From: Deferribacteraceae bacterium V6Fe1
GTDB taxonomy: Bacteria; Chrysiogenota; Deferribacteres; Deferribacterales; Deferrivibrionaceae
Assembly: GCA_022813675.1 (NCBI GenBank)
Contig: CP063375.1
Coordinates: 756,001 to 820,000 of the forward strand
Direction: 5' to 3'
Length of the DNA stretch: 64,000 nt
Below the pieces are notes generated by a model. It searched no databases and was not told the origin of the DNA. It saw only the letters and a list, made by a program, of their open reading frames with translations. Each line of letters opens with the position of its first letter. Within the stretch, counting starts at the first letter, position 1. The position numbers and the translations under genes are program-made. Shown piece by piece: positions 47,597 through 55,717 of the stretch.

Positions 47597-47858
47597 TTTT
47601 ACCCTCTCCTAATATATTTATGATTTGTTCAATTTTTTTATCTGTCAGATGGTAACAAATCTCACTACCGTTTCTAACCCCTTCAACAATCCCTGCTGCT
47701 TTCAGTATGGAAAGGTGTCTGCTTACCGTAGCCTGGTGAAGATTAAGCCCTTCACACATTTTTGTAACATTGCACTCCTTCTTTGAGAGTCCAGCTACTA
47801 TTTGAAGCCTCACAGGATGCCCCAATGCTTTAAACTTTTCCGAGTATTCATCAAACAT
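47589..47858 (-). CDS. ArsR-family repressor
   Basis: Winged-helix regulator of 89 residues: FKALGHPVRLQIVAGL, the recognition helix LNLHQATVSRHLSILKAAG and the wing VRNGSEICYHLT. It has Cys29, Cys35 and Cys68. The CVC pair of arsenite sensors is absent, so ligand sensing by thiol chemistry (metal or persulfide) is possible but unproven. It heads the efflux operon and probably represses it and itself. Confidence 0.93.
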   Translation of the reverse strand: MFDEYSEKFKALGHPVRLQIVAGLSKKECNVTKMCEGLNLHQATVSRHLSILKAAGIVEGVRNGSEICYHLTDKKIEQIINILGEGKNV

Positions 47859-47906
47859 TCTATCACCTCAAATTTTAAGATTGTATATAAGAGTTACTTG
47901 TATATG

Positions 47907-47928
47907 TATATATGAATATCCATATATA
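47907..47928. promoter_or_regulatory. Candidate ArsR operator
   Basis: Perfect inverted repeat with 8-base arms TATATATG / CATATATA and a 6-base centre, 49 bases upstream of the arsR ATG and inside the AT-rich intergenic region, where the promoter must lie. Low complexity makes a chance match possible. Confidence 0.4.
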
Positions 47929-48012
47929 TCAATATCTATTTTATATATGGCTTTATTTTTCAAATATTGGATGTTATAAATCAATTTCAATAATTAATTT
48001 TAAGGCTACTAA

Positions 48013-48219
48013 ATGGCGGATAACAAAATTAGTGTAAATATTAACCGATGCACAGGCTGTGGTGCTTGTATAGGCAAATGTCCTTTCAATGCACTCACAA
48101 TGAGCTATGATAACGGAGAGTTTAAAAATATAAAAAAAATAATATTTGATGCCAGTAAATGCAACGGATGCGGAATATGTCTTAATTTTTGCAGATTTGG
48201 AGCACTCATTATAAAATAA
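48013..48219 (+). CDS. Two-cluster bacterial ferredoxin
   Basis: 68 residues, 2[4Fe-4S]. The two motifs are CTGCGACIGKCPFNAL (CxxCxxCxxxCP) and CNGCGICLNFCRFGAL; in the second, Arg replaces the usual Pro after the last Cys. It is a soluble electron carrier with no neighbours that specify a partner. It diverges from arsR and is convergent with uspA. Confidence 0.93.
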   Translation: MADNKISVNINRCTGCGACIGKCPFNALTMSYDNGEFKNIKKIIFDASKCNGCGICLNFCRFGALIIK

Positions 48220-48243
48220 AAAAGATGCCTGTTAAGGCATCTT
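48216..48243 (-). terminator. Hairpin at the ferredoxin/uspA convergence
   Basis: Stem AAGATGCC/GGCATCTT with a 6-base loop. On the minus strand it is followed by a run of U residues, so it can terminate uspA, whose stop codon lies inside the hairpin. It could also slow the opposite transcript. Confidence 0.8.
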
Positions 48244-48699
48244 GAATTTATGCTCTTTCAATCTTACCGAGAAGACAGGGCAAGGTGATTTTCTTACAAC
48301 CTTTTCTGCCGTTGAGCCGAAAAGGACATGTTCGAGGCCTGAACGTCCGTGCGTCCCGATGACAATCATATCTGCTGCAAATTGCTTGGCTTCATCAATA
48401 ATTTCGACAAAAGGGGTACCTTTTAAAAGTTTTGTGGTGTATTTTACCTGCTCAAGCTCAGGATATTCCTTTATAAATTCTTCCAATTGCTTTTTGGCGG
48501 ATTCTTCAAGCTCCAAATCCAAGTTTTGAAAAGTTACCTGCGGAAGATAAAATGCTACAATTTGCGACTCATCAAAAATGACATGGACAATTTCAAGCTC
48601 AGCCTTAAACTCTTTTGCAAACTCAATAGCATAATTCATTGCATACTTTGATGTCTCAGAGAAATCTGTGGGGAATAAAATTTTTTTGATAGCTATCAT
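48232..48699 (-). CDS. Universal stress protein, UspA family
   Basis: 155 residues. It has the opening KKILFPTDFSETSKYAMNYA and the ATP-binding loop GTHGRSGLEHVLFGSTAEKVV (G-x2-G-x9-G-S/T), so it belongs to the nucleotide-binding class. The transcript ends in the hairpin shared with the ferredoxin. A TATAAT-like -10 element lies near 48770 upstream. Confidence 0.93.
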   Translation of the reverse strand: MIAIKKILFPTDFSETSKYAMNYAIEFAKEFKAELEIVHVIFDESQIVAFYLPQVTFQNLDLELEESAKKQLEEFIKEYPELEQVKYTTKLLKGTPFVEIIDEAKQFAADMIVIGTHGRSGLEHVLFGSTAEKVVRKSPCPVFSVRLKEHKFKMP

Positions 48700-48802
48700 A
48701 ATGCCTCCTTTTCAGAAGTAAACGCTGCCGTTTGTAAAGAGACTTACCCGTCTTACAAAAGCAGTCTTATTATAGTGGCACTTCTTATATTATAAAAATA
48801 CC

Positions 48803-49153
48803 TTATAAGATTCGTTTTATCAAGTTAAATAGCTCATGAATTTCAAAAGGCTTTTCCAAGACTTCGATTCCGCCCAATTGATAAACAGATAACATATTAT
48901 CAATGCTTGAATAAGCGGTAATTACAATGACAGGGGTATCGCATCCTACGCTTTTTAGCCTGCTCAAGAGCTTCATCCCATCCATAAAAGGCATCATTAA
49001 GTCTGTGATTATCAGATCATAGTGCTCTGAAATGGCTTTTTCAAAGCCTTCTTCGCCATTTTCCGCAACAGTGACTTCATACCCTTCGGACGAGAGAATT
49101 TTAGTGAGCCCTTCTCTACTGAAATGGTCATCCTCGATTACTAAAATTTTCAA
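48803..49153 (-). CDS. Single-domain response regulator (receiver only)
   Basis: 116 residues from the TTG at 49153, chosen because it gives the canonical MKILVIEDD and has GGTGG 5 bases upstream; further TTG/GTG codons up to 49165 are open. Asp8-Asp9, phospho-acceptor Asp51 (ITDLMMP), Thr79 and Lys101 (EKPFEIHEL) are intact. No kinase is adjacent. It follows tatD by 24 bases and may be the last gene of the tmk-tatD operon. Confidence 0.9.
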   Translation of the reverse strand: MKILVIEDDHFSREGLTKILSSEGYEVTVAENGEEGFEKAISEHYDLIITDLMMPFMDGMKLLSRLKSVGCDTPVIVITAYSSIDNMLSVYQLGGIEVLEKPFEIHELFNLIKRIL

Positions 49154-49177
49154 AATAACCACCAATTTTTATTTGTG

Positions 49178-50026
49178 TTAAAACGTATCCAACCTGCCAA
49201 AAAGCTTATTAAAATTGTTTTCTAATTGTTCAGCCAATTTATCTATTTTTGTATTAGTCAGTTTTGATAGAGTATAAGCGGTGTAAACTACATACGAAGG
49301 GTCATTTTTTATCCCCCTAAATGGCATAGGGGTCAGATATGGGCAATCCGTTTCGATTAATACCCTGTCTGCAGGGACATATCTGACCGTGTCCCTTAAA
49401 TCATCGGCCTTTGAATAAGTTAAAGGCCCGGCATAAGATATGTAAAATCCTCTGTCAAGTGCCCATTTTAAGAGTGATTTGTCGCCGTTGAAACAGTGAA
49501 TTATCCCACCGTAAAAATTATTTTTAATGACATTATCAAGGAGATTCATTACATCATTAGATGCATCGCGGTTATGTATTACCATTGGCTTTTTATGATA
49601 TACGGCAATGTCCGCAAATGTAAGAAAAGTGCTTATTTGCTTATCTTTTGGGGAAAGATTTCTGAAATAGTCAAGCCCTATCTCTCCAACCGCAATCACT
49701 TTTACGTTTTTTAACAGATTTTCAAAATCTTCTATTTGTGCGACAGAAAAATTTTCAGAATCGTGCGGGTGGACACCACAGGTAGCGTAAATACCTTTGT
49801 GTTTTAATGCGAAATTAAGTGCACTTTTTGAATCTTTAAGGTCAATACCTATTGTGATTATCCTTTTGACTGACTTAGTTAAGCAGTCTTCTAAAAAATG
49901 ACCGTTTTTAAGGTCATCAAAGTGGACATGAGCATGGGTATCCGTAAAAAATAGCCCATGCTCTTTTAGCCGATTAATTTCGCTTAAGAAAATTTCAAAT
50001 TCTTGTGTATTTTTTTTTAATATCAT
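49178..50026 (-). CDS. tatD: TatD-family metal-dependent DNase
   Basis: 282 residues, an amidohydrolase-fold deoxyribonuclease. Metal ligands include HAHVHFDD (about 30-37), the Glu in GEIGLDY, His in VIHNRD, His in GGIIHCFNG and Asp in LIETDCPYL. It has an extra N-terminal helix of about 25 residues before the barrel. It follows metG, a conserved neighbourhood in many bacteria. Confidence 0.93.
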   Translation of the reverse strand: MILKKNTQEFEIFLSEINRLKEHGLFFTDTHAHVHFDDLKNGHFLEDCLTKSVKRIITIGIDLKDSKSALNFALKHKGIYATCGVHPHDSENFSVAQIEDFENLLKNVKVIAVGEIGLDYFRNLSPKDKQISTFLTFADIAVYHKKPMVIHNRDASNDVMNLLDNVIKNNFYGGIIHCFNGDKSLLKWALDRGFYISYAGPLTYSKADDLRDTVRYVPADRVLIETDCPYLTPMPFRGIKNDPSYVVYTAYTLSKLTNTKIDKLAEQLENNFNKLFGRLDTF

Positions 50027-50044
50027 ATTGTTATATTGCCGCAG

Positions 50045-51976
50045 TTACTTAATTATAGTCCCCGGGGCAACTTCGTCAGGAAGCTCTAAAACTCTGTGCT
50101 TGTCACCTATTGCAGCGGCCAAAACCATCCCTTCTGACATTAGCCCCATAAGTTTTGCAGGCTTTAGGTTAGCTACTACTGCAACAGTTTTACCCACAAG
50201 ATCGCCTGGCAGATAGCTTTTAGCTATTCCTGCGATAATTTGTCTGGTCTCTTCACCTAAATCTACTTTCAATTTTAATAATTTTTCTGATTTTTCCACT
50301 TTTTCGGCTTCAATAATTTTCCCCGCCTTTATTTGCACTGTCATAAAGTGAGTAAAATCTATCAATTCTACCTTTTTCTCAGCGGACTCTTTATCTTCAT
50401 CCTTTTTATTTTCACTTTTTATGTTATCAATAATTTCATTTTCATCGAGCCTTGGGAAGATAGGTGTTACCTCTCCGATTTTACCACCTGCCTTTAACTG
50501 CTTTACCTGTTTTAACTCCTCAAAGCTATTTTTTTCCACAGGCTCTTTTATATTGAGCTGCTCTCTTATCTTCATGGCTGTTTCAGGCATGAATGGATAA
50601 ATCAGAAGTGATAATGCCCTTATTCCATCCATAGAAGTGTAAAGGACAGTTTCAAGCCTGTCTCTGTTTTCTTTATCTTTGGCAAGTGCCCAAGGTGCAG
50701 TGGTGTCAATATACTTGTTTAACGCCGATACAAGCTCCCATATGGTAATCAGTGCCTTGTTGAAAGCCAGATCTTTCAAATGAAGCTCAACATTATCAAA
50801 AGTATCTTCAATCTTCTTAAAAAGCTCCACATCTACGGCATCTTCTACTTTGTAAGCCGGGATATCGCCGTTGAAGTAGCGTTTTACCATTCCAAGAGTC
50901 CTGTTGAGCAGATTGCCAAGGTCATTTGCCAAATCACTATTTATTCTATGAATTAAAGCCTTAAATGAAAAATCGCCGTCAAGTCCGAAAGGAACTTCCC
51001 TCATTAAAAAATATCTGATGGGGTCGACTCCAAACTTTTCGATAAGCCAATTTGGATCAATGGCATTGCCGAGGGATTTTGACATTTTTTGACCTTCCAC
51101 AGTCCACCACCCGTGTGCAAAGATAGACTTTGGTAATTCAATCCCTAAGCTCATTAGCATTGTAGGCCAGTAAACGGTGTGAAATCTTAAAATATCTTTA
51201 CCTACTACGTGGAAATCCGCAGGCCAGTATCTTTTCAGCTCTGAATTTTCTTTGAAATAGTTAAGAGCGGATATATAATTTGTCAAAGCATCTATCCATA
51301 CGTAAATTACATGCTTTTCATCACCCGGTACAGGTATCCCCCACTTAAACGATACCCTACTCACTGAGAGATTTCTAAGCCCTTCTTTTATAAATGCGAC
51401 AATCTCGTTACGTCTTGAAGCGGGTTTTATAAAATCAGGATTTTCCTCTATATGTTTTAGAAGTTTTTCCTGGTATTTGGACATATTAAAGAAATAACTC
51501 GGCTCTTTAAGTTTGGTAGTTTCTCTTCTGCATGAAGGGCAACAATTGCCGTCAAGAAGCTGTGTTTCTGTCCAATATGTTTCACAAGGGGTGCAATACC
51601 ACCCTTCATACTCATCAAGATATATGTCTCCGTTTTCCTGCATCCTCTTGAACACTTCCTGAACGGTTTTCTTGTGACTTTCATCGGTAGTCCTGACAAA
51701 ATGATTGTTGGATATATTAAGCTTTTCCCATAGATTTTTATATCTTTGGACTACACTATCGGCAAGCTCCTTAGGGGTCATCCCTTTTTGTTGTGCTGCC
51801 TGTTCAATCTTTTGTCCATGTTCATCTGTCCCTGTCAGAAAAAATACATCGTATCCGGATAACCTCTTATATCTGCTAATAATATCGCAGGCGACAGTAG
51901 TATAAGCATGCCCTATATGTGGGATGTCATTTACATAATATATCGGGGTTGTAACATAAAAAGTCGGTTTACTCAT
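50045..51976 (-). CDS. metG: Methionyl-tRNA synthetase
   Basis: 643 residues. HIGH motif HIGH (20-23), zinc knuckle with Cys128, Cys131, Cys145/146 and Cys149, and KMSKS (297-301). The C-terminal 110 residues form the EMAP/Trbp111 tRNA-binding domain (KAGKIIEAEKVEKSEKLLKL and VVANLKPAKLMGLMSEGMVLA), joined by a Lys/Glu-rich linker. Its start overlaps the ricT stop by 4 bases. Confidence 0.97.
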   Translation of the reverse strand: MSKPTFYVTTPIYYVNDIPHIGHAYTTVACDIISRYKRLSGYDVFFLTGTDEHGQKIEQAAQQKGMTPKELADSVVQRYKNLWEKLNISNNHFVRTTDESHKKTVQEVFKRMQENGDIYLDEYEGWYCTPCETYWTETQLLDGNCCPSCRRETTKLKEPSYFFNMSKYQEKLLKHIEENPDFIKPASRRNEIVAFIKEGLRNLSVSRVSFKWGIPVPGDEKHVIYVWIDALTNYISALNYFKENSELKRYWPADFHVVGKDILRFHTVYWPTMLMSLGIELPKSIFAHGWWTVEGQKMSKSLGNAIDPNWLIEKFGVDPIRYFLMREVPFGLDGDFSFKALIHRINSDLANDLGNLLNRTLGMVKRYFNGDIPAYKVEDAVDVELFKKIEDTFDNVELHLKDLAFNKALITIWELVSALNKYIDTTAPWALAKDKENRDRLETVLYTSMDGIRALSLLIYPFMPETAMKIREQLNIKEPVEKNSFEELKQVKQLKAGGKIGEVTPIFPRLDENEIIDNIKSENKKDEDKESAEKKVELIDFTHFMTVQIKAGKIIEAEKVEKSEKLLKLKVDLGEETRQIIAGIAKSYLPGDLVGKTVAVVANLKPAKLMGLMSEGMVLAAAIGDKHRVLELPDEVAPGTIIK

Positions 51977-52686
51977 ATCTTTCCTCCGGTATTTTCATCA
52001 ACAAAGTCTTGCAATTCGACATATTCGACACCTTCTTCCACTACATCGTAACCATCTTTTTCATACATGAGGCAGCACATTAGCCTGCCACATACTCCGG
52101 AAATTTTACCGGGATTAAGAAGAAGATTTTGATCTTTAGCCATTTTAATGGAGATGTTGTCAAAGTTTCTAAGAAAGGTAGAGCAGCAAAATTCCCTTCC
52201 ACAGATACCAAATCCACCAAGAATTTTTGTGGCATCCCTGACCCCAACCTGTCTCATCTCTATTCTTGTCTTAAATATTCTCGCAAGGTCTCTGACAAGC
52301 TGCCTGAAATCGACTCTTCCGTCTGCGGTGAAATAGAATGTAACTCTCGTTCTATCAAGGGTATACTCGGCTTTTAACAGTTTCATGTCAAGCCCGTTTT
52401 TTTCTACAAGCTTTTTACATTCTTCAAGAGCTTTTGGCTCTTCTTCCCGGTTTTTCTTGAGATTTTCTATATCCTGCTCGGTAGCTTTTCGAATAATTTT
52501 CTTAAATTCTTGCCCTTCCGCAGGTATTATTTCTCTATCGGGAAAAACGACAGTAGCCAAATCTTCCCCTTTTTCAGTCTCAATAATGGCAAAATTACCG
52601 CGCTTTAGCTGCACCCCATTTGTAAGGAAATCATATATTTTGCCGGCTCTTTTAAAGACTACGCCGGTGGCATTAACTTTTTTCAC
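51973..52686 (-). CDS. ricT: PSP1-domain protein RicT (YaaT)
   Basis: 237 residues. It carries the PSP1 core with GVRDATKILGGFGICGREFCC, STFLRNFDNISIKMAKDQNLLLNP and KISGVCGRLMCCLMYE. The Cys set matches that binding Fe-S clusters with RicA/RicF in Bacillus, where the complex tunes RNase Y. The tmk-holB-ricT-metG-tatD order is shared with Firmicutes and deltaproteobacteria. It overlaps holB by 14 bases. Confidence 0.92.
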   Translation of the reverse strand: MKKVNATGVVFKRAGKIYDFLTNGVQLKRGNFAIIETEKGEDLATVVFPDREIIPAEGQEFKKIIRKATEQDIENLKKNREEEPKALEECKKLVEKNGLDMKLLKAEYTLDRTRVTFYFTADGRVDFRQLVRDLARIFKTRIEMRQVGVRDATKILGGFGICGREFCCSTFLRNFDNISIKMAKDQNLLLNPGKISGVCGRLMCCLMYEKDGYDVVEEGVEYVELQDFVDENTGGKI

Positions 52687-53611
52687 TAAACTCTCCGTAA
52701 AGTTTAATTATCAAATCCGTTTTAGCAATATTCAGGTTGAAATTGCTTTGTAGCATACTTAGCATGTTTAGTAAATAATTAGAAATTGTCAAATATTTAT
52801 TATTTTGTTCTTTCCGGTATTTTTCAACAAGATTTACATATAATTGGTCAATTATAGCTGTCAATCCATCTTTATCATTCACTCTGAAAATAAAGTCCAA
52901 GATATTGTCCAAATCTTCGTAAATATCTGTCTTAATAATTTTATTTGTTTTACTACTTAAATGTTCAATCCCTTTTTTTACCGAGCCGCATGCATATTTG
53001 CATGCTTCTTCCAATATTTCATTGCTAATGTCACTAAATTTTTCAGTAAGTATTTGCTTTATATAATTGTCATTCAATCTTGAAAATTCAAAATTAAGAC
53101 ACCTTGATTGTATTGTCGGCAAAAGTTTTTCAGGCAAATGAGTGACAAGGATAAAAATTGTATTCTCCGGCGGCTCTTCAAGGGTTTTTAAAAAAGCGTT
53201 GGCCGCCTGATGGGTCATTTTATGAGCGTCGTTTATGATAAAAAACTTATACATCCCTCGATAAGGGGATAAAAAAGCGATTTCTCTTAACTCCTTGACC
53301 TCATCAATCCCTATGCTGTCCTTAGACTGATCTTCGACCTTTTTGCTTTGGGAGAGCTTGGAATCAGTTTCTCCGATGTGAAGGATAAAGATGTCCGGAT
53401 GGGAATCATTGTCGGCAAGGCTACAGTCCTGACAATCGCAGTTGGCAAAAAAGCTCCCTTTTTGGCAAAGTATGCTTTTGGCAAGATTTTTTGCAAAAAG
53501 GAATTTGCCACACCCTTCAACCCCTGAAAATATATAGGCATTGGCAAACTGTTTTTTTTGAGCAATTTTGCCAAATATATCTTTTTCTCTATCAAACCCT
53601 ATGACTTTCAT
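52673..53611 (-). CDS. holB: DNA polymerase III delta-prime subunit
   Basis: 312 residues, an AAA+ clamp-loader subunit. It resembles the DnaX N-terminal domain: YIFSGVEGCGKFLFAKNLA replaces a true P-loop Lys-Thr, so it is probably not an ATPase, as in other delta-prime proteins. Zinc-type cysteines (CDCQDC), KFFIINDAHKMTHQAANAFLKTLEEPPE and the SRC motif (IQSRCLNFEF, the arginine finger) follow. It overlaps tmk by 4 bases. Confidence 0.93.
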   Translation of the reverse strand: MKVIGFDREKDIFGKIAQKKQFANAYIFSGVEGCGKFLFAKNLAKSILCQKGSFFANCDCQDCSLADNDSHPDIFILHIGETDSKLSQSKKVEDQSKDSIGIDEVKELREIAFLSPYRGMYKFFIINDAHKMTHQAANAFLKTLEEPPENTIFILVTHLPEKLLPTIQSRCLNFEFSRLNDNYIKQILTEKFSDISNEILEEACKYACGSVKKGIEHLSSKTNKIIKTDIYEDLDNILDFIFRVNDKDGLTAIIDQLYVNLVEKYRKEQNNKYLTISNYLLNMLSMLQSNFNLNIAKTDLIIKLYGEFSEKS

Positions 53612-54240
53612 AGTGATAGAATGTCCGCAATCTCTTTGTGCACTTCTTTAGGCGGCTTGTTGGCATCGATAATGTGGCAATCCTTAAATGTGTGAGCGTA
53701 CCAGAGAAATCCTTCTCTTACATTTTCAAAAAATGAAATATCAAGAGATTCAAATTTTCCTTCATCTTCGAAAGTCCCTGTATTTTCAAGCCTTTTTTTC
53801 GCCCTTGAAAGAGCTATCTTTGGGTCAATGTCGAGGATAAAGGTAAAATCAGGATACCTTGTAACGGTAATTTGTGAAAGTGTGTCTAAGATATCTTTAT
53901 TTAGCTTTCTTCCAAATATTTGATAAGCATAAGTTGATGAAAGGAACCTGTCTGTTATTACGCTGACACCGTTTTGAAGCATTGGGATGACGACATGCTT
54001 TTGGTGTTCGTTTCTGTCAGCTGCATAAAGAAGCATTTCCGTTATGTGGTCGATGTGGTATTTCTTGGATATAAGAATATCTCTTAAAATACTTCCTACT
54101 TTCGTGCCGCCAGGCTCTTTTGTGACAGATATTTTTGCCCCTGACCTTTCAAAAAAGTCGGCCAGCAATTTTACCTGTGTCGATTTGCCACAGCCGTCAA
54201 TGCCGTCTAAGGCTATAAAAAGGGGTCTATTTAACCGCAC
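53608..54240 (-). CDS. tmk: Thymidylate kinase
   Basis: 210 residues. P-loop DGIDGCGKSTQ (about 13-23), DRx motif TDRFLSSTYAYQ and the LID region with RAKKRLENTGTFEDEG. It phosphorylates dTMP for dTTP synthesis. It overlaps the upstream MOSC-Mog gene by 14 bases and the downstream holB by 4. Confidence 0.96.
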   Translation of the reverse strand: MRLNRPLFIALDGIDGCGKSTQVKLLADFFERSGAKISVTKEPGGTKVGSILRDILISKKYHIDHITEMLLYAADRNEHQKHVVIPMLQNGVSVITDRFLSSTYAYQIFGRKLNKDILDTLSQITVTRYPDFTFILDIDPKIALSRAKKRLENTGTFEDEGKFESLDISFFENVREGFLWYAHTFKDCHIIDANKPPKEVHKEIADILSL

Positions 54241-55156
54241 AGTCGGATTTGTCCCCCTGCAATTTTTTTATCGTATGAGGAATTGCCTCATATATTACTT
54301 CAAGGTTTTCAATTGCACCTTTGGGAGAGCCCGGAAGATTTATTATTAGGCTGTTATTTCTCGTGCCGCATACCGCCCTTGAGACAATAGCATGTTTTGT
54401 TTTCTTAAAGCTTTCCATCCGCATAGCTTCCTCAAAACCGGGAAGTCTCTTATGGATAATCTTTTCGGTAACATCAGGCGCGATATCTCTTGGAGAAATG
54501 CCAGTAGAGCCGTTTGTAATGATAAGGTCAAACTCCTGCATATCGGCAAAGTCCACAAGCATATTTTCAAGAATATTTTTTTCATCCGGAATCATTTCAT
54601 ATCGCACAAATGAAAGCTCAAAATTTTTATTTAGAAAATCGATTATCTCTTTGCCTGTAATATCTTCTCTTTCCCCTTTACTCCCTTTGTCACTTAATGT
54701 TATGACAGCGGCAGTAAACCCTTTTTTGGGGAGTATCTCTATTTTGTCACCCACTTTTATTTCTCCGCTCCCTTTAACTGTAGCAAATATACCTTCTTTG
54801 GGCATTATGCAGTCGCCCGCCTGATAATATATCGCACATCTGTGGTGACATATTTTACCTTTTTGTGAAATTGTAAATTCTATATTATTTATCAAAATTT
54901 TTGAGCCAACTTTAAGTGAACAAAGGTCGACACCTTCTGTGGTGATATTTTCAGCAAAGTCGCCACTTTTAACATTTAATCCGAGCTTTACCATTTTTTC
55001 TATACTTTCTTTTGCAAGAAAGCTTATCTGTCTATGCCATTTACCTGCGTGGGCATCACCTTCAATACCAAAATCATCCAATACTTTTGCAAAGTCAACG
55101 TTACTCTTTTTTATCCCTTTTTTTTCGCTGACTGATATAGAATAAATTTTACTCAT
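54227..55156 (-). CDS. MOSC domain fused to a MoaB/Mog domain
   Basis: 309 residues. The N-terminal MOSC domain (1-142) has SGDFAENITTEGVD and a Cys-rich stretch CHHRCAIYYQAGDC. The C-terminal MoaB/Mog domain (146-309) has the molybdopterin-binding loop TNGSTGISPRD (214-224) and KGAIENLEVI. MOSC domains handle sulfur or carry bound Moco, and Mog adenylylates molybdopterin, so the fusion is a Moco assembly protein. It diverges from the modEABC operon and leads the tmk-holB operon. Confidence 0.9.
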   Translation of the reverse strand: MSKIYSISVSEKKGIKKSNVDFAKVLDDFGIEGDAHAGKWHRQISFLAKESIEKMVKLGLNVKSGDFAENITTEGVDLCSLKVGSKILINNIEFTISQKGKICHHRCAIYYQAGDCIMPKEGIFATVKGSGEIKVGDKIEILPKKGFTAAVITLSDKGSKGEREDITGKEIIDFLNKNFELSFVRYEMIPDEKNILENMLVDFADMQEFDLIITNGSTGISPRDIAPDVTEKIIHKRLPGFEEAMRMESFKKTKHAIVSRAVCGTRNNSLIINLPGSPKGAIENLEVIYEAIPHTIKKLQGDKSDCAVK

Positions 55157-55270
55157 AAATACCCCTTTGCTTTTTCTGAAAATTATACAATTTATCTCTT
55201 TATGTCAATAAACATAAAATACAGTTAGCTACAGACAATTTATATTTAACAATACTATAAAAGTTTTATA

Positions 55271-55299
55271 TTGATTTTCGTTATATTTTAGAATATATA
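55271..55299 (+). promoter_or_regulatory. Promoter of modE
   Basis: TTGATT (55271-55276), 17-base spacer, TATATA (55294-55299). With normal geometry transcription starts at about 55306-55307, that is, at the modE ATG itself, predicting a leaderless transcript. Confidence 0.5.
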
Positions 55300-55302
55300 T
55301 CG
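55279..55302. promoter_or_regulatory. ModE-type operator box 1
   Basis: 24-base imperfect palindrome beginning CGTTATAT and ending ATATCG, overlapping the -10 element and ending 4 bases before the modE ATG. It resembles the E. coli ModE operator layout (CGnTATAT at one end, ATAACG at the other, 24 bases overall). Confidence 0.65.
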
Positions 55303-55306
55303 AATT

Positions 55307-55657
55307 ATGGTTAATAAATCAAAATCGTATAAAATTCTTGGCAGGCTGTGGATTAAAGGGGAAAAGGGGACTTTTTTAGGCCATGGAAGGATTATTTTGT
55401 TGGAAAAGATTGATGAGTATGGTTCCATTTCCGAAGCAGCGAGGGCACTTGATATGTCTTACAAGCATGCATGGGATTTGATAAAATTTATGAATAATGA
55501 AGCAAAATTGCCTGTCGTAGAGACAACAAAGGGTGGGAAAGGGGGCGGCGGCGCCAAGATTACCGATTATGGTAAAAAGTGTATAACTTATTATTGGGAA
55601 TTGCAAAAAAGGTTTGAAGATTTTTTGAAGAAAGAAACGGAGATATTTAACGAATAA
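55307..55657 (+). CDS. modE: ModE-type molybdate-responsive regulator, DNA-binding domain only
   Basis: 116 residues, LysR-like winged helix: GRLWIKGEKGTFLGHGRIILLEKIDEYG, then SISEAARALDMSYKHAWDLI (about 45-64) and a Gly-rich wing (TKGGKGGGGAKI). The C-terminal Mop/TOBE domains that bind molybdate in E. coli ModE are missing, so it may sense through another route, such as a partner protein. There is no Shine-Dalgarno. It heads the transporter operon, and ModE-type boxes lie before this gene and before modA. Confidence 0.88.
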   Translation: MVNKSKSYKILGRLWIKGEKGTFLGHGRIILLEKIDEYGSISEAARALDMSYKHAWDLIKFMNNEAKLPVVETTKGGKGGGGAKITDYGKKCITYYWELQKRFEDFLKKETEIFNE

Positions 55658-55662
55658 TTTTT

Positions 55663-55691
55663 TTGCATAGCGATATATTTTAAAATATATT
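55663..55691 (+). promoter_or_regulatory. Promoter of modABC
   Basis: TTGCAT (55663-55668), 17-base spacer, TATATT (55686-55691), with transcription start near 55698 and AGGAGG at 55707. It lies almost entirely under ModE box 2. Confidence 0.55.
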
Positions 55692-55694
55692 ACG
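55671..55694. promoter_or_regulatory. ModE-type operator box 2
   Basis: 24-base element beginning CGATATAT and ending TTACG. Its core is a perfect 18-base palindrome ATATATTTTAAAATATAT. Compared with box 1 read on the other strand, about three quarters of the positions match, including both terminal CG pairs. It overlaps the spacer and the -10 element of the modA promoter. Confidence 0.7.
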
Positions 55695-55717
55695 ACTATG
55701 TTGCGTAGGAGGAGTAT

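Noticed and set aside
48722-48765. Terminator between the receiver gene and uspA
   Set aside because: An imperfect hairpin (TTGTAA-GA-C arms) is present, but no U tract follows. It may be only a weak structure in the uspA leader.
54321-54824. Plus-strand frame of 167 codons
   Set aside because: It is antisense to the MOSC-Mog gene, whose motifs are clear on the other strand.
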